Assembly (NCBI RefSeq): GCF_018966525.1 | Contig: NZ_CP076607.1 | Coordinates: forward strand, 4,712,001-4,776,000 | Origin: Paenibacillus sophorae | GTDB taxonomy: Bacteria; Bacillota; Bacilli; Paenibacillales; Paenibacillaceae | Reading direction: 5' to 3' | Length of the DNA: 64,000 nt | Shown here: one piece after another, positions 40,699 through 49,416 of the stretch | Position numbering within the stretch: the first letter of the stretch is position 1 | How the letters are laid out: the number at the start of each line of letters is the position of its first letter | Made by a program: the position numbers and the translations under genes | The notes under the pieces: model-generated | What the model saw: the letters and a program-made list of their open reading frames with translations, nothing else | Database searches by the model: none | Told to the model about the DNA's origin: nothing

Positions 40699-42042
40699 TT
40701 AAATTTCATTTTCTTCAAGGAACTTGATATCGAAATGGCCGTCCAGGAATACGGGATGCTCCAGCAATTTTTGATGAAAAGGGATTGTGGTATGTATTCC
40801 TTCTATGGCGAACTCGCCCAGAGCCCTCTTCATCTTGAGAATCGCTTCCTGGCGCGTAGGCGCCCAGACAATGAGCTTCGCAATCATGGAATCATAAAAA
40901 GGCGATATCGTTCCGCCAGGATACGCTGCGCTGTCCACACGGACGCCAAGTCCGCCCGGTGGCAGGTAAAAGCCGATCTTACCCGGAGAAGGCATGAAAT
41001 TCTTGTCCGGGTCTTCCGCATTGATGCGGCACTCGATCGACCAGCCGTTAATAACGATATCCTCCTGGGTGAATGAAAGGGGATTGCCCTCGGCCACCGA
41101 GATCATTTCCTTGATCAGATCTACTCCCGTTACCATTTCGGTAACCGGATGCTCAACCTGAATACGAGTGTTCATTTCCATAAAATAAAACTGCCCGTCT
41201 GCGCCAAGCAGAAATTCCAACGTTCCCGCACCGGAATAATTCACGGCAAGCGCGGCGCGGACAGCCGCTTCTCCCATCGCCTGGCGGATATCAGGCGTCA
41301 GCACGGAGCAAGGAGCCTCCTCCACAAGCTTCTGGCGGCGGCGCTGCACAGAACAGTCCCGTTCCCCGAGATGGACCACGTTGCCGTGGTTATCGGCGAT
41401 AATCTGGATTTCGACATGCTTCATGCCGGTCAGATATTTCTCCAGATAGACTCCGGCGTTGCCGAATGCCTTCTGAGCTTCTTGCTGGGCGGCAGTAATC
41501 TGCTTGATCAGCGATTCCTCGTCTTCGGCAATACGGATGCCTTTACCACCGCCTCCGGCGGTAGCCTTGATGATAATGGGGTAGCCGATCTCTCTGGCAA
41601 GCAGCACCGCTTCCTCCACATCGTCCACAAGACCGTCCGAACCGGGAATGACCGGAACGCCGGCCTGCTTCATCGTATCTTTAGCCATAGCCTTGTCACC
41701 CATCCGGGTGATAGCTTCAGGAGACGGACCGATAAATATGATATTGCAGGAACCGCAAATCTCAGCGAAATCAGCGTTCTCGGCAAGGAAGCCGTAACCT
41801 GGATGGATGGCATCGCATTCGGTCAGGGTGGCGGCGCTCATAATATTCGTAAAATTCAAATAGCTGTCCTTGGAAGCTGTCGGTCCGATGCAGTACGCTT
41901 CATCGGCCAGCCGGACATGCAGCGAATCGCGGTCGGGCTCCGAATAGACCGCAACGGTGGAAATACCCAATTCACGGCAGGCGCGAATTATCCGAACCGC
42001 AATTTCCCCCCGGTTAGCGATCAGTACTTTTTGTATATTCAT
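40699..42042 (-). CDS. accC: Acetyl-CoA carboxylase biotin carboxylase subunit
   Basis: A 447-residue ATP-grasp enzyme that carboxylates the biotin on AccB, the first step of fatty acid synthesis. It begins IQKVLIANRGEIAVRIIRAC; the ATP-binding glycine loop is KATAGGGGKGIRIA and the C-terminal signature is FMEMNTRIQVEHPVTEMV. Full length. It is 16 bases downstream of accB and upstream of the YqhY/Asp23 gene. Confidence 0.97.
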   Translation of the reverse strand: MNIQKVLIANRGEIAVRIIRACRELGISTVAVYSEPDRDSLHVRLADEAYCIGPTASKDSYLNFTNIMSAATLTECDAIHPGYGFLAENADFAEICGSCNIIFIGPSPEAITRMGDKAMAKDTMKQAGVPVIPGSDGLVDDVEEAVLLAREIGYPIIIKATAGGGGKGIRIAEDEESLIKQITAAQQEAQKAFGNAGVYLEKYLTGMKHVEIQIIADNHGNVVHLGERDCSVQRRRQKLVEEAPCSVLTPDIRQAMGEAAVRAALAVNYSGAGTLEFLLGADGQFYFMEMNTRIQVEHPVTEMVTGVDLIKEMISVAEGNPLSFTQEDIVINGWSIECRINAEDPDKNFMPSPGKIGFYLPPGGLGVRVDSAAYPGGTISPFYDSMIAKLIVWAPTRQEAILKMKRALGEFAIEGIHTTIPFHQKLLEHPVFLDGHFDIKFLEENEI

Positions 42043-42058
42043 TACTTTCCTCCCGATT

Positions 42059-42577
42059 CTAAGATTCCGGCTTCACCAGGAACAAGGGCTGGCCGTACTC
42101 CACAAGCTGGCCGTTCTCGGCAAGGACGGACACGATTTCTCCGCGGACTTCCGCTTCAAGCTCGTTCATCAGCTTCATCGCTTCGATAATGCACACCGTT
42201 GACTTTTCGGTCACCCGGTCGCCAACGCTTACGAACGAAGGCAAATCCGGCGAAGCTGCGGTGTAGAACGTTCCCACCATCGGAGAAACGATTTTATGTA
42301 AGGTTCCCTCTGCGGGAGTAGAGATCGTCTCCGCTTGCGGAGCGGCGGGACTGGCGGCAGCATGCCCGGCAATCTGCTGCGGAACGGGCGGCTGTGGAGC
42401 TGGCGTAAAGGGGTAAGGAAACGGCGCCGCCGGAACTACGTGCGCTTCCGCGGCCTCGGAACGGTCCGGTTTGCGGATAGCCAGCTTCATTCCTTCGCTT
42501 TCAATCTCCAGCTCATGCACGGAAGAGGTCTGGTCCAGCAATTCGATCAATTCCTTAATTTCACTTAATTTGAACAT
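42059..42577 (-). CDS. accB: Biotin carboxyl carrier protein
   Basis: A 172-residue protein with an N-terminal helical region, a Pro/Ala-rich linker (PFPYPFTPAPQPPVPQ) and the C-terminal biotinyl domain. The biotinylated Lys is in CIIEAMKLMNELEAE. It is first in the accBC pair; the promoter should lie within the 246 bases after the spoIIIAH terminator. Confidence 0.97.
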   Translation of the reverse strand: MFKLSEIKELIELLDQTSSVHELEIESEGMKLAIRKPDRSEAAEAHVVPAAPFPYPFTPAPQPPVPQQIAGHAAASPAAPQAETISTPAEGTLHKIVSPMVGTFYTAASPDLPSFVSVGDRVTEKSTVCIIEAMKLMNELEAEVRGEIVSVLAENGQLVEYGQPLFLVKPES

Positions 42578-42765
42578 TTCGATCAGTTCACTCCTTCAGC
42601 TTTCTCTCGAACCCACCAACTCGGCGGATAAGATGAAACGGCTTCGCCGCCCTTTTGGGGACGTCAACCGTCACTCATAAAACATAGGACAAAGGATCAG
42701 TTACAAAGCTAATCCACTTATTTTCCATGATAACTTTATGTATTATATCATAAACGTAGGAAATA

Positions 42766-42795
42766 GAAAGAGCCCGGGATAACCCGAGCTCTTTC
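42766..42795 (-). terminator. Intrinsic terminator of the spoIIIA operon
   Basis: GAAAGAGCCCGGG and the complementary arm ending GCTCTTTC form a 13-bp stem with one wobble and a 4-base loop, followed on the minus strand by TATTT. It lies 28 bases after the spoIIIAH stop. Confidence 0.8.
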
Positions 42796-42823
42796 GCCAA
42801 TTCCTGCGTTATTTATGTTCGTT

Positions 42824-43726
42824 TTACTGCTCCGATACATGCTGTACGCTTACTTTATCCTGTGAAACGCTCAGCTCTTTCATGACCAGATCGATGATCA
42901 AGGCCGCCTGTTTCACATCCAGCTTGTCGCTGAGCACAACCACCTTATAGGAATCGTTGTTCTCTTCCTTGATGATCGCTTCGCTGTACTGCTGTTGAAG
43001 CTTTTCTTCGATTCCGTTGATTTTGGATTCCTTCTCTTCCAACTGATGCAGCTGCTCCTGCGCAGCCGCGCTGTCCGCCGGCGATTTATCCATATCGTTG
43101 ATCGCAGCCAGCAGATCATGTTGTTCCTTCAGGTTCTTTTGCTCTCGTTCGTACAGGTAGTTGGTGAACAGACTGGAGGCCGAAGTGCTTTGCGATGCGA
43201 CTTCATTCAGAACGGCAGCGTCGTCCTTCGATACGCCGCTGTCTGCCGATGCGGCATCCTTACCGCTATCCGATGTGGCCGTGTCCGGTTTCGCAGAAGC
43301 GGCGGGAGCGGAGGCCGATGCTTGGTCCTTGTCGGCATTCGCTGCCGGGTCTGCCGCAGAATTGCCGTCATCCGTTCCCGCCGTCACGAAACTCGAACCG
43401 CCTTCCGCCGAGCTTGCCGCAGCATTTGGGTCTGCGGCGGCGTTCGGGTCTGCGGCATTCGGAGCGGCGCCCGCAGCCGAATCGGAGGACGCATTCGGAT
43501 CAACGGCGGTATCGCCGCCCTGCGGAGTCACTTCACTTGCAGTCGCGCCGCTGTCAGCCGTCGACGGAGCAGCGCCCGTATCCTTAACCGAATCCACCTG
43601 AATCGTGCCGGCCGTTTCCTTGGGAGAAGAGACGCCCGAGTCCTCCGTGAACAAATAGTAAGCGGAGAGAACCACCATCAAGCTGAGCATGGACACCAAC
43701 CAGATTGTTTGTCTTTTGCCGTTCAT
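42824..43726 (-). CDS. spoIIIAH: SpoIIIAH, mother-cell partner of SpoIIQ
   Basis: A 300-residue protein with one N-terminal membrane helix (IWLVSMLSLMVVLSAYYLF), a long low-complexity linker of Asp, Ser, Ala, Asn and Pro with repeats such as DPNAAADPNAAA (about residues 40-170), and a C-terminal YscJ/FliF-like ring-building domain. It reaches across the intermembrane space and binds SpoIIQ from the forespore to form a secretion-like channel. The linker makes it clearly longer than the roughly 220 residues of Bacillus subtilis. ATG 43726 begins MNGKRQ after GGAGG. Confidence 0.93.
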   Translation of the reverse strand: MNGKRQTIWLVSMLSLMVVLSAYYLFTEDSGVSSPKETAGTIQVDSVKDTGAAPSTADSGATASEVTPQGGDTAVDPNASSDSAAGAAPNAADPNAAADPNAAASSAEGGSSFVTAGTDDGNSAADPAANADKDQASASAPAASAKPDTATSDSGKDAASADSGVSKDDAAVLNEVASQSTSASSLFTNYLYEREQKNLKEQHDLLAAINDMDKSPADSAAAQEQLHQLEEKESKINGIEEKLQQQYSEAIIKEENNDSYKVVVLSDKLDVKQAALIIDLVMKELSVSQDKVSVQHVSEQ

Positions 43727-43790
43727 TACTTTTCCTCCTTTTTGCTGTTCCTTCAGATTCGACCGCCGAAGCCATAGCCTTTCGCGCTTC

Positions 43791-44432
43791 TTATTCCTGC
43801 TTGCGCGGCACAACGGAAATGCGGTAGCTTGGTACATTAAGCGCTTTTTCCACCGCCTGCTCGATCAACCCTCTCACCACCTTGTTCTCGGCTCCCTTGG
43901 CGACAATGAGCACGCCGCGAACCTGGGGCTTGATTCTTTTGGTAATAATCGGCGTCTCGTCTCCGGATTGACTGTAGGTGACGATTTCACCGTCTCTCGT
44001 GTATGTGGTCGTATGGCGCTTGCCGCCGTTCGCGTCGGTCTCCTCACTGAGCTGCTGGGAATCGTTCACATTACGCTGGACGACGACCTCCTCTGTGGAA
44101 TCCACGGTCACCATAATGTCCACCGTGCCGACTCCGACAATTTGTTCCAGAATCCCCTTCATCCGGTTCTCCATTTCATGCTCAATGCCGTCAAACGAAC
44201 TGGCGCTATCGCTCGTCTCCTCCTGCATTGCCGCCTGCGAGTTCTGGGATTGCGGCGGTTCTCTCCCCGTATTCTCGCTGTCGAGCTTCTTCACATTGAC
44301 AAAGGAATTGAACAGCATGATCGCCGCGCCCAAGAGACCCAGGATGATCAGCCAGCGGAACGTGTGGTTTCGCTTCGGATTGCCCGGCCCGCCGCCGACC
44401 AGCTGCTCCAGCTTCTTCAGCCAGTTGCCCAC
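43791..44432 (-). CDS. spoIIIAG: SpoIIIAG stage III sporulation protein
   Basis: A 213-residue protein with one membrane helix (FRWLIILGLLGAAIMLFNSFV) and an extracytoplasmic ring-building domain rich in beta strands, with GVGTVDIMVTVDSTEEVVVQ and RGVLIVAKGAENKVV. It forms a large ring in the mother-cell membrane of the feeding-tube channel. The predicted order in the operon is AA-AB-AC-AD-AE-AF-AG-AH, all intact here. ATG 44432. Confidence 0.95.
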   Translation of the reverse strand: MGNWLKKLEQLVGGGPGNPKRNHTFRWLIILGLLGAAIMLFNSFVNVKKLDSENTGREPPQSQNSQAAMQEETSDSASSFDGIEHEMENRMKGILEQIVGVGTVDIMVTVDSTEEVVVQRNVNDSQQLSEETDANGGKRHTTTYTRDGEIVTYSQSGDETPIITKRIKPQVRGVLIVAKGAENKVVRGLIEQAVEKALNVPSYRISVVPRKQE

Positions 44433-44477
44433 TATCGTTTGCCCTCCTTCATAATTTCCAGTCAGCTGAACCTGTCG

Positions 44478-45239
44478 TTACAATTTATCCGCGCTGCCGT
44501 CCACTACTTTTATCTTTCCAGGATCAAGGCTCCAGTTCTTCTCCAACAGCGCCGTTACCGCTTTGGCGTCCGCACCGCCTGGTCCGCTTCCTTCGTGGGT
44601 CCCTGCCGCCGCCGGATCTGCCGCCCTACCTGCGCTTGCGCCCTGTTCCTTCAGCCTGTTCTCTCCCTCGCCAAGTTCAACTTTGATATCCTCCACGGGC
44701 TCAACCGTTACCTGAGTGCTTCCGCCGCTGCCGGATCTACGGGGTGCATTTCCTTGTGCGGCACCGGCTTCACCGGGAAGTGTGACAACCACCTGAGTTA
44801 TGGCCGGAGCCCAGGTGCTGTCCGCTTCATTTGTCAGAGCGAGCGTTACGTTCACATTCGCTCCGCGCTTCCCCGTCTCTGCGGCAATCTGCTCTCTCAT
44901 CTGTGCGGCGATTTGCTGCGCGGCCAGCTTTAAGCTTTGGTCCCTGCCGCCCGCGGCGAGCTTTCGCCCGTCGGCCAAAATTTTTTGAAGCTCTGCATCT
45001 GCCGCCCCGCTCTGCCCGGACGTCCCGCCATCCGCTCGGCTAAAGGCCAGGCTGAGCTCGGACGCAGCATTGCCTTTCAGCAGCGAGACGATGGGGCTGA
45101 GCAGCGTCAGCAGAATCAGCAGGCTGAGCACAAGCCTGGCATAGCGCTCCATCGACTTGCTCGGAAGCAGAAGTTCAACGAACGTAGCCAGCAGCACAAT
45201 TAATATGATCTCCCGCAGCCATCCTCCAAGCCAGCTCAT
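44478..45239 (-). CDS. spoIIIAF: SpoIIIAF stage III sporulation protein
   Basis: A 253-residue protein with two N-terminal membrane helices (EIILIVLLATFVELLLP and LVLSLLILLTLLSPIVSLL) and an extracytoplasmic domain related to ring-building motifs. The C-terminal half contains a Gly/Ala/Glu-rich insert (GEAGAAQGNAPRRSGSGG and more), making it longer than the roughly 200 residues of Bacillus subtilis. It belongs to the SpoIIIA channel of the engulfed forespore. Confidence 0.92.
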   Translation of the reverse strand: MSWLGGWLREIILIVLLATFVELLLPSKSMERYARLVLSLLILLTLLSPIVSLLKGNAASELSLAFSRADGGTSGQSGAADAELQKILADGRKLAAGGRDQSLKLAAQQIAAQMREQIAAETGKRGANVNVTLALTNEADSTWAPAITQVVVTLPGEAGAAQGNAPRRSGSGGSTQVTVEPVEDIKVELGEGENRLKEQGASAGRAADPAAAGTHEGSGPGGADAKAVTALLEKNWSLDPGKIKVVDGSADKL

Positions 45240-45261
45240 GATTCACCTCCCTTGTATAGCG

Positions 45262-46650
45262 TCATCTCATCATGACCGTAACATTTCCTGCCGTCAGCAT
45301 GATGGTAACCGCTAGAAAGAACATGAGCGACACGGCGGCCAGGGCAGCGAACACATAGATCATGCTCTTTCCGATCGTCTGCAGGCAGGATACGATCGGC
45401 GTGTCGCCGAGCGGCTGCATCACGGCTCCGGCTACATTGTAAATGATAGCCAGCACAAGGATTTTGATCGCCGGAAACGCACATAGGAACAGGATGATGA
45501 TTACGCCCGACAGCCCGATTGCATTCTTCACCAGCAGTGAGGCGGATATGACGGTATCGGTGGCGTCCGCGAACATTTTGCCTATAACGGGTACGAAATT
45601 GCCGGTAATGTACTTTGCCGCCTTTAACGTTACCCCGTCCGTAACCGAGCTCGTAATACCCCTGACGGAGATGACGCCCAGAAAGACGGTCAGCAGAACC
45701 CCAAGAACCCCCATGCCGATGTTACGCAGTAAATTCGCAAGGTGGGTTAGCTTATATTTGTCCGATATGGAGCTGACCAGATGCAGAACCGCCGAGAAGA
45801 ACAACAGCGGAAAGACCATGGTATGGATCAGAGTGCTGACCGTATGGATCATAAATACGATCAGGGGATGAGTCACCGAGACGGTTACGATGTTGCCCAT
45901 GGAAGCAAGCAGAGCGAACAGAAGTGGAATCATCGCCATCATGAAGTCGATCATCCGGTCGATGGCGTCCTTGGCATAGCCGATGGCTATATTAAAGCTG
46001 TTGACTGCGATGACCAGCACCACCATGAAGCATAGAGTGTAGGCTACCTTGCTGACCGTCTTGCGCTCAAACGCCGTCTGCAGCGTCTCCAGAATCATGC
46101 TCAGCACGCTGATCATAACAATCGTAACGAGCAGCTTGCCGTTGTAGAGCACTTCATGCCACATGTAAGAGAAGAGTCCCGACAGCACATTTTGCAGGCT
46201 GAGCCCTTTCCCGCCCGGCAGCAGCATATCCATGAGCGAAGGAGTGGCCCCATCCGGAAAAAAACCGCCGTAATCCTTCATCAGCTGATCCCAGTACCTC
46301 TCGACCTCGTCTTTGGGCAGTTCGTCCACCTGGCTCTTTACCCACTGGTCTATTGGCGTTCCGGTCTGGCCGGTTTGCGCCCCGCTTGACGCCGCAGAAG
46401 TCCCGGCCGGCTCCGCCGTTGTTCCGGCTCGATCGGCTGAATTCCCGGATTCGACCGGACTATTGCCGGCTGGGTCCGTATAAGCCTCCGTTTGGCCCGG
46501 GTTATTCCCGAATTGGCCTGCGGTCATTCCGGCCTTGTCCGCAGGCGATGCGGCAGCGGCCCGGCTACATCCGATGAACACGAGACAGAGCAGCAGCAGC
46601 GCGGCACCAAGTTTGGGAGGACGGAATATGCCGCGCTTTTCCATTGCCAT
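45262..46650 (-). CDS. spoIIIAE: SpoIIIAE stage III sporulation protein
   Basis: A 462-residue polytopic membrane protein. A signal-like N-terminus (LGAALLLLCLVFIGC, possible lipobox GCS) is followed by a low-complexity part with repeated AGT/AGN/TG segments (about residues 30-105), then the conserved region PIDQWVKSQVDELP and about seven membrane helices (such as VAYTLCFMVVLVIAVNSFNI and NIGMGVLGVLLTVFLGVI). It is the transporter-like component of the SpoIIIA channel. The variable N-terminal part is longer than usual. Confidence 0.93.
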   Translation of the reverse strand: MAMEKRGIFRPPKLGAALLLLCLVFIGCSRAAAASPADKAGMTAGQFGNNPGQTEAYTDPAGNSPVESGNSADRAGTTAEPAGTSAASSGAQTGQTGTPIDQWVKSQVDELPKDEVERYWDQLMKDYGGFFPDGATPSLMDMLLPGGKGLSLQNVLSGLFSYMWHEVLYNGKLLVTIVMISVLSMILETLQTAFERKTVSKVAYTLCFMVVLVIAVNSFNIAIGYAKDAIDRMIDFMMAMIPLLFALLASMGNIVTVSVTHPLIVFMIHTVSTLIHTMVFPLLFFSAVLHLVSSISDKYKLTHLANLLRNIGMGVLGVLLTVFLGVISVRGITSSVTDGVTLKAAKYITGNFVPVIGKMFADATDTVISASLLVKNAIGLSGVIIILFLCAFPAIKILVLAIIYNVAGAVMQPLGDTPIVSCLQTIGKSMIYVFAALAAVSLMFFLAVTIMLTAGNVTVMMR

Positions 46651-46692
46651 TGCTCCTTTCGTCTTCGGATGAGCCAGACCTTTAGGCGCGCT

Positions 46693-47082
46693 TTACGCCG
46701 GCAGCAGCTTCATAACCGTCTCAATAATAATGCCGATGATCGGCACAGCCAGCGTCATAATCAGCACCTTGCCAGCCAGTTCGATTTTGGAAGCGATAGA
46801 TTCCTGGCCCGCGTCGCGTACGATCTGGGCGCCAAACTCTGCGATATAAGAGATGCCGATGATTTTAAACACCGTCTTCAGATATACGGTCTCCATACCC
46901 GAAGACTCCGCAAGCCGCTGAAGCGTGGATATGACGCCGCCGATTTTGCCGATCAGAAACAGGAAGATGAGTATGCCCGTAGCAGCGGCCAGCAAGAAAG
47001 CAAACATCGGCTTTTGTTCTTTCAGCACAAGAATGAGAACGGTTGACATCAGCCCGATTCCTACGATTTGAATGATTTCCAT
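46693..47082 (-). CDS. spoIIIAD: SpoIIIAD stage III sporulation protein
   Basis: A 129-residue membrane protein with four hydrophobic segments, paralogous to SpoIIIAC: IVGIGLMSTVLILVLKEQKP at the start and ISYIAEFGAQIVRDAGQESIAS in the middle. Both belong to the channel's inner-membrane base. It begins 8 bases after the spoIIIAC stop. Confidence 0.95.
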   Translation of the reverse strand: MEIIQIVGIGLMSTVLILVLKEQKPMFAFLLAAATGILIFLFLIGKIGGVISTLQRLAESSGMETVYLKTVFKIIGISYIAEFGAQIVRDAGQESIASKIELAGKVLIMTLAVPIIGIIIETVMKLLPA

Positions 47083-47090
47083 AGCGCGGC

Positions 47091-47294
47091 CTATTGAAAA
47101 AGAAAGATCGTCTTAATTTCCTGCAGCAGTCCATCCAGCATCCGGATGACCATGAACAGCACGACGACAAAGCCGATGACAGTCACCCAGTGGGCAATGT
47201 CCTCTTTGCCCATCTGCTTGAGCACGGTATGAATCATGGCGATAATGATGCCGATGCCGGCAATTTGAAAGATCGCGTTGACTTCAATATTCAT
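47091..47294 (-). CDS. spoIIIAC: SpoIIIAC stage III sporulation protein
   Basis: A 67-residue membrane protein with two helices: IFQIAGIGIIIAMIHTVLKQ and WVTVIGFVVVLFMVIRML. ATG 47294 (MNIEVNAIF) is chosen because GAGGTG lies 6 bases upstream; three extra codons in the open frame overlap that site. Component of the SpoIIIA channel. Confidence 0.95.
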   Translation of the reverse strand: MNIEVNAIFQIAGIGIIIAMIHTVLKQMGKEDIAHWVTVIGFVVVLFMVIRMLDGLLQEIKTIFLFQ

Positions 47295-47307
47295 TCCTGG
47301 CACCTCG

Positions 47308-47826
47308 CTAAAAGATCAAAATGACGATGAGCGCCCCCAGCAGCAGTCCCAGGCTTTTACTCACTTTTTCGTACTTGGCCTGGTCCTCGCGGGCCGAAAT
47401 CTCCTCCTGCTTCAGCTGCTGCAGCGCCAGCGCAATATGATTCGCTTGATTGCTTCGGTCGCTGGTGCCCAGGGTGCAGCTGAGCTGCCGGAGAATTTCC
47501 TGCTCCGGCGCTTTCATCGCGGTCGCCTTCCAGTGCGTTTCCATCGCCCGGCCCACCGCTTCTTGCGCGCTCTCGTTACACGGCGCGCACATTCTATCGG
47601 CGGCTGCGGCGAAGAAACCCCGCAGCGGCTCCCTCGACTGGACGGCGATCCGCTTCATCGCTTCCGGCAGCGGCGTATAACCGTACATGATCTCGGTCTC
47701 CAGGCGCTGAAGCGCGGCGATAAGACCGCGGATGTGCCGGGGCCGGTCTGCGTACTGGCCGGCCCGCCTGAAGCCCGCCAGCGTAGCCGCGAGCAGGATC
47801 ATCGCGGCGCCGAGAAGCTTAAGCAT
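47308..47826 (-). CDS. spoIIIAB: SpoIIIAB stage III sporulation protein
   Basis: A 172-residue protein with a membrane helix at each end (KLLGAAMILLAATLAGF; SLGLLLGALIVILIF) and a helical middle related to type II secretion GspF, including RHIRGLIAALQRLETEIMYGYTPLPEA. ATG 47826 (MLKLLG) overlaps the spoIIIAA stop by 8 bases. Required for forespore channel assembly. Confidence 0.93.
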   Translation of the reverse strand: MLKLLGAAMILLAATLAGFRRAGQYADRPRHIRGLIAALQRLETEIMYGYTPLPEAMKRIAVQSREPLRGFFAAAADRMCAPCNESAQEAVGRAMETHWKATAMKAPEQEILRQLSCTLGTSDRSNQANHIALALQQLKQEEISAREDQAKYEKVSKSLGLLLGALIVILIF

Positions 47827-48817
47827 GGGCTTCGCCTCCTTTGTCTTGTCCGGGGTATACCGGGAGCGAGCGTTTGCGGCCGTCCAGCACGCGGAAGGAG
47901 AGTTCTCCCGCCGACCGGCGGAGGATGACATACCTTTCGAACATCCCCAGCTCGATAAGCCTGCCCAGACCGGGCCTTAGAGCCAGTTCGGACACTTCCC
48001 GGCCGTGCGCGGCCGCCAGAACCGTAATTCCGGCGTGCAGCGCCTCGGTTACCGCCTCGGCATCCTCAGGCCGGCCGATTTCGTCCGCAATCAGCACATC
48101 CGGCGAGAGGGAGCGAATCATCATCATCATGCCCTCGGCTTTGGGACAGCCGTCCAGCACATCCGTGCGCGGGCCGATGTCGAAGGCGGGAAGCCCCCTT
48201 CGGCTTCCGGCGATCTCGGAACGCTCGTCCACGATGCCTACCTTGAGACCGGGCCTGCGCCCTTCCCTCCCACCCTTGCTCCCGGCGGAAATCTGCCGGG
48301 CGAGATCACGGAGCAGCGTTGTCTTCCCGTGCTGGGGCGGGGACAGAATCAACGTGTGCATGACCCGCTGGCGGCTCCAGTCCAAGAGATGCGGCAGAAG
48401 CCGGTCGGCGACTCCGGGAATCTCTCTTGCGATCCGGACGTTGTATCCGCCGATGTCCCGCAGATGGCCTACGCTGCCGCCGCTCAGAACCGCCCGCCCG
48501 GCGAGTCCGATGCGGTGTCCGCCCGGGATGGTGATGAATCCCTTGCGGAGCTCTTCTTCCATCGTATACAGTGAGTGGTTGCTGATCAGATCAAGCATCC
48601 GGTGGCTGTCTTCGCGGTCCGGTGTGTATGCCTCCTCCGGTTCCAGGGTCAGCCGCCCGGCAGCGTCTACAAAATGGTATTTGCCTGCATAATTGATTTC
48701 CAGCGGACGTCCTTCCCTGATGCGGATTTCTTCCACCGTCTCCAGCAGCATAAGCGGGAGCCGGGAAAGCGCGGCTTTCACTTTTTCCGGAAATAATTGA
48801 AGCCATTCGTTGGCCAT
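47819..48817 (-). CDS. spoIIIAA: SpoIIIAA ATPase
   Basis: A 332-residue AAA/type-II-secretion-like ATPase that powers the forespore channel. Walker A is LSPPQHGKTTLLRDLAR, Walker B is SPDVLIADEIGRPEDAEA. An R3H-like or KOW-like accessory part is not seen. ATG 48817 (MANEWL) follows GGGGG and gives a normal length; the open frame runs 26 codons further up. First gene of the spoIIIA operon, which is under mother-cell sigma-E control in relatives. Confidence 0.95.
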   Translation of the reverse strand: MANEWLQLFPEKVKAALSRLPLMLLETVEEIRIREGRPLEINYAGKYHFVDAAGRLTLEPEEAYTPDREDSHRMLDLISNHSLYTMEEELRKGFITIPGGHRIGLAGRAVLSGGSVGHLRDIGGYNVRIAREIPGVADRLLPHLLDWSRQRVMHTLILSPPQHGKTTLLRDLARQISAGSKGGREGRRPGLKVGIVDERSEIAGSRRGLPAFDIGPRTDVLDGCPKAEGMMMMIRSLSPDVLIADEIGRPEDAEAVTEALHAGITVLAAAHGREVSELALRPGLGRLIELGMFERYVILRRSAGELSFRVLDGRKRSLPVYPGQDKGGEAHA

Positions 48818-48899
48818 AAGCCGTACCCCCAAGTTGTCCTCTATGGAATGCTTTATTCCATATCTATGCTTGTACGTTCGCAATATGACTACCAATCTA

Positions 48900-49163
48900 T
48901 CATTTTTTCAAAATGCCGATTAAGAGACACGCCACGCCTATACCCACCCAGGCCAGCTTGCTGGGAGAGAGATCCTGCGCCATGCCCGTTAGTCCGATGG
49001 CCGTCGTCAGAATCAGCACGGTCGGGCCGACCAGCGCGAGCCCCGAATTAACCGCAAGCGCCTTATCCACCTGGTTCAATCGCAGCATGATCAGCGCAGC
49101 AGTGATTTCCACGCTGCCCGACAGCATCCGTAGAATAGCCATCCAGCTTACATACTTGTCCAC
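48900..49163 (-). CDS. yqhV: YqhV-like small membrane protein (DUF2619)
   Basis: An 87-residue protein with three hydrophobic segments (ILRMLSGSVEITAALIML, GLALVGPTVLILTTAIGL, LAWVGIGVACLLIGIL). It matches YqhV, encoded directly upstream of spoIIIAA in Bacillus subtilis and expressed during sporulation there. The function is unknown. Confidence 0.88.
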   Translation of the reverse strand: MDKYVSWMAILRMLSGSVEITAALIMLRLNQVDKALAVNSGLALVGPTVLILTTAIGLTGMAQDLSPSKLAWVGIGVACLLIGILKK

Positions 49164-49416
49164 CTTTGTTATAGCCCCCTCTGCCCGAAATTTCGGCGTG
49201 TCTTCCGAAAGCCGCCGGTTCCGGCTGTTATATCCATAGATATGCGGGATTGTCCCGCTTTAGACAACAAGAAACCGGCATAAAAAAGGGTGCGGGAATC
49301 CACTATATATGAAAAGAAGCCATAGTGAAAAAAGTGATAGAAAAATCTCATCAGTATGATAAAATATTTTTTAGCAAACATGATAACCAAGTCATGATAA
49401 AGAAAGGAATACTTCC

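Noticed and set aside
43689..44933. 414-codon frame antisense to spoIIIAH-AG-AF
   Set aside because: Crosses three conserved sporulation genes; no ribosome site or motif.
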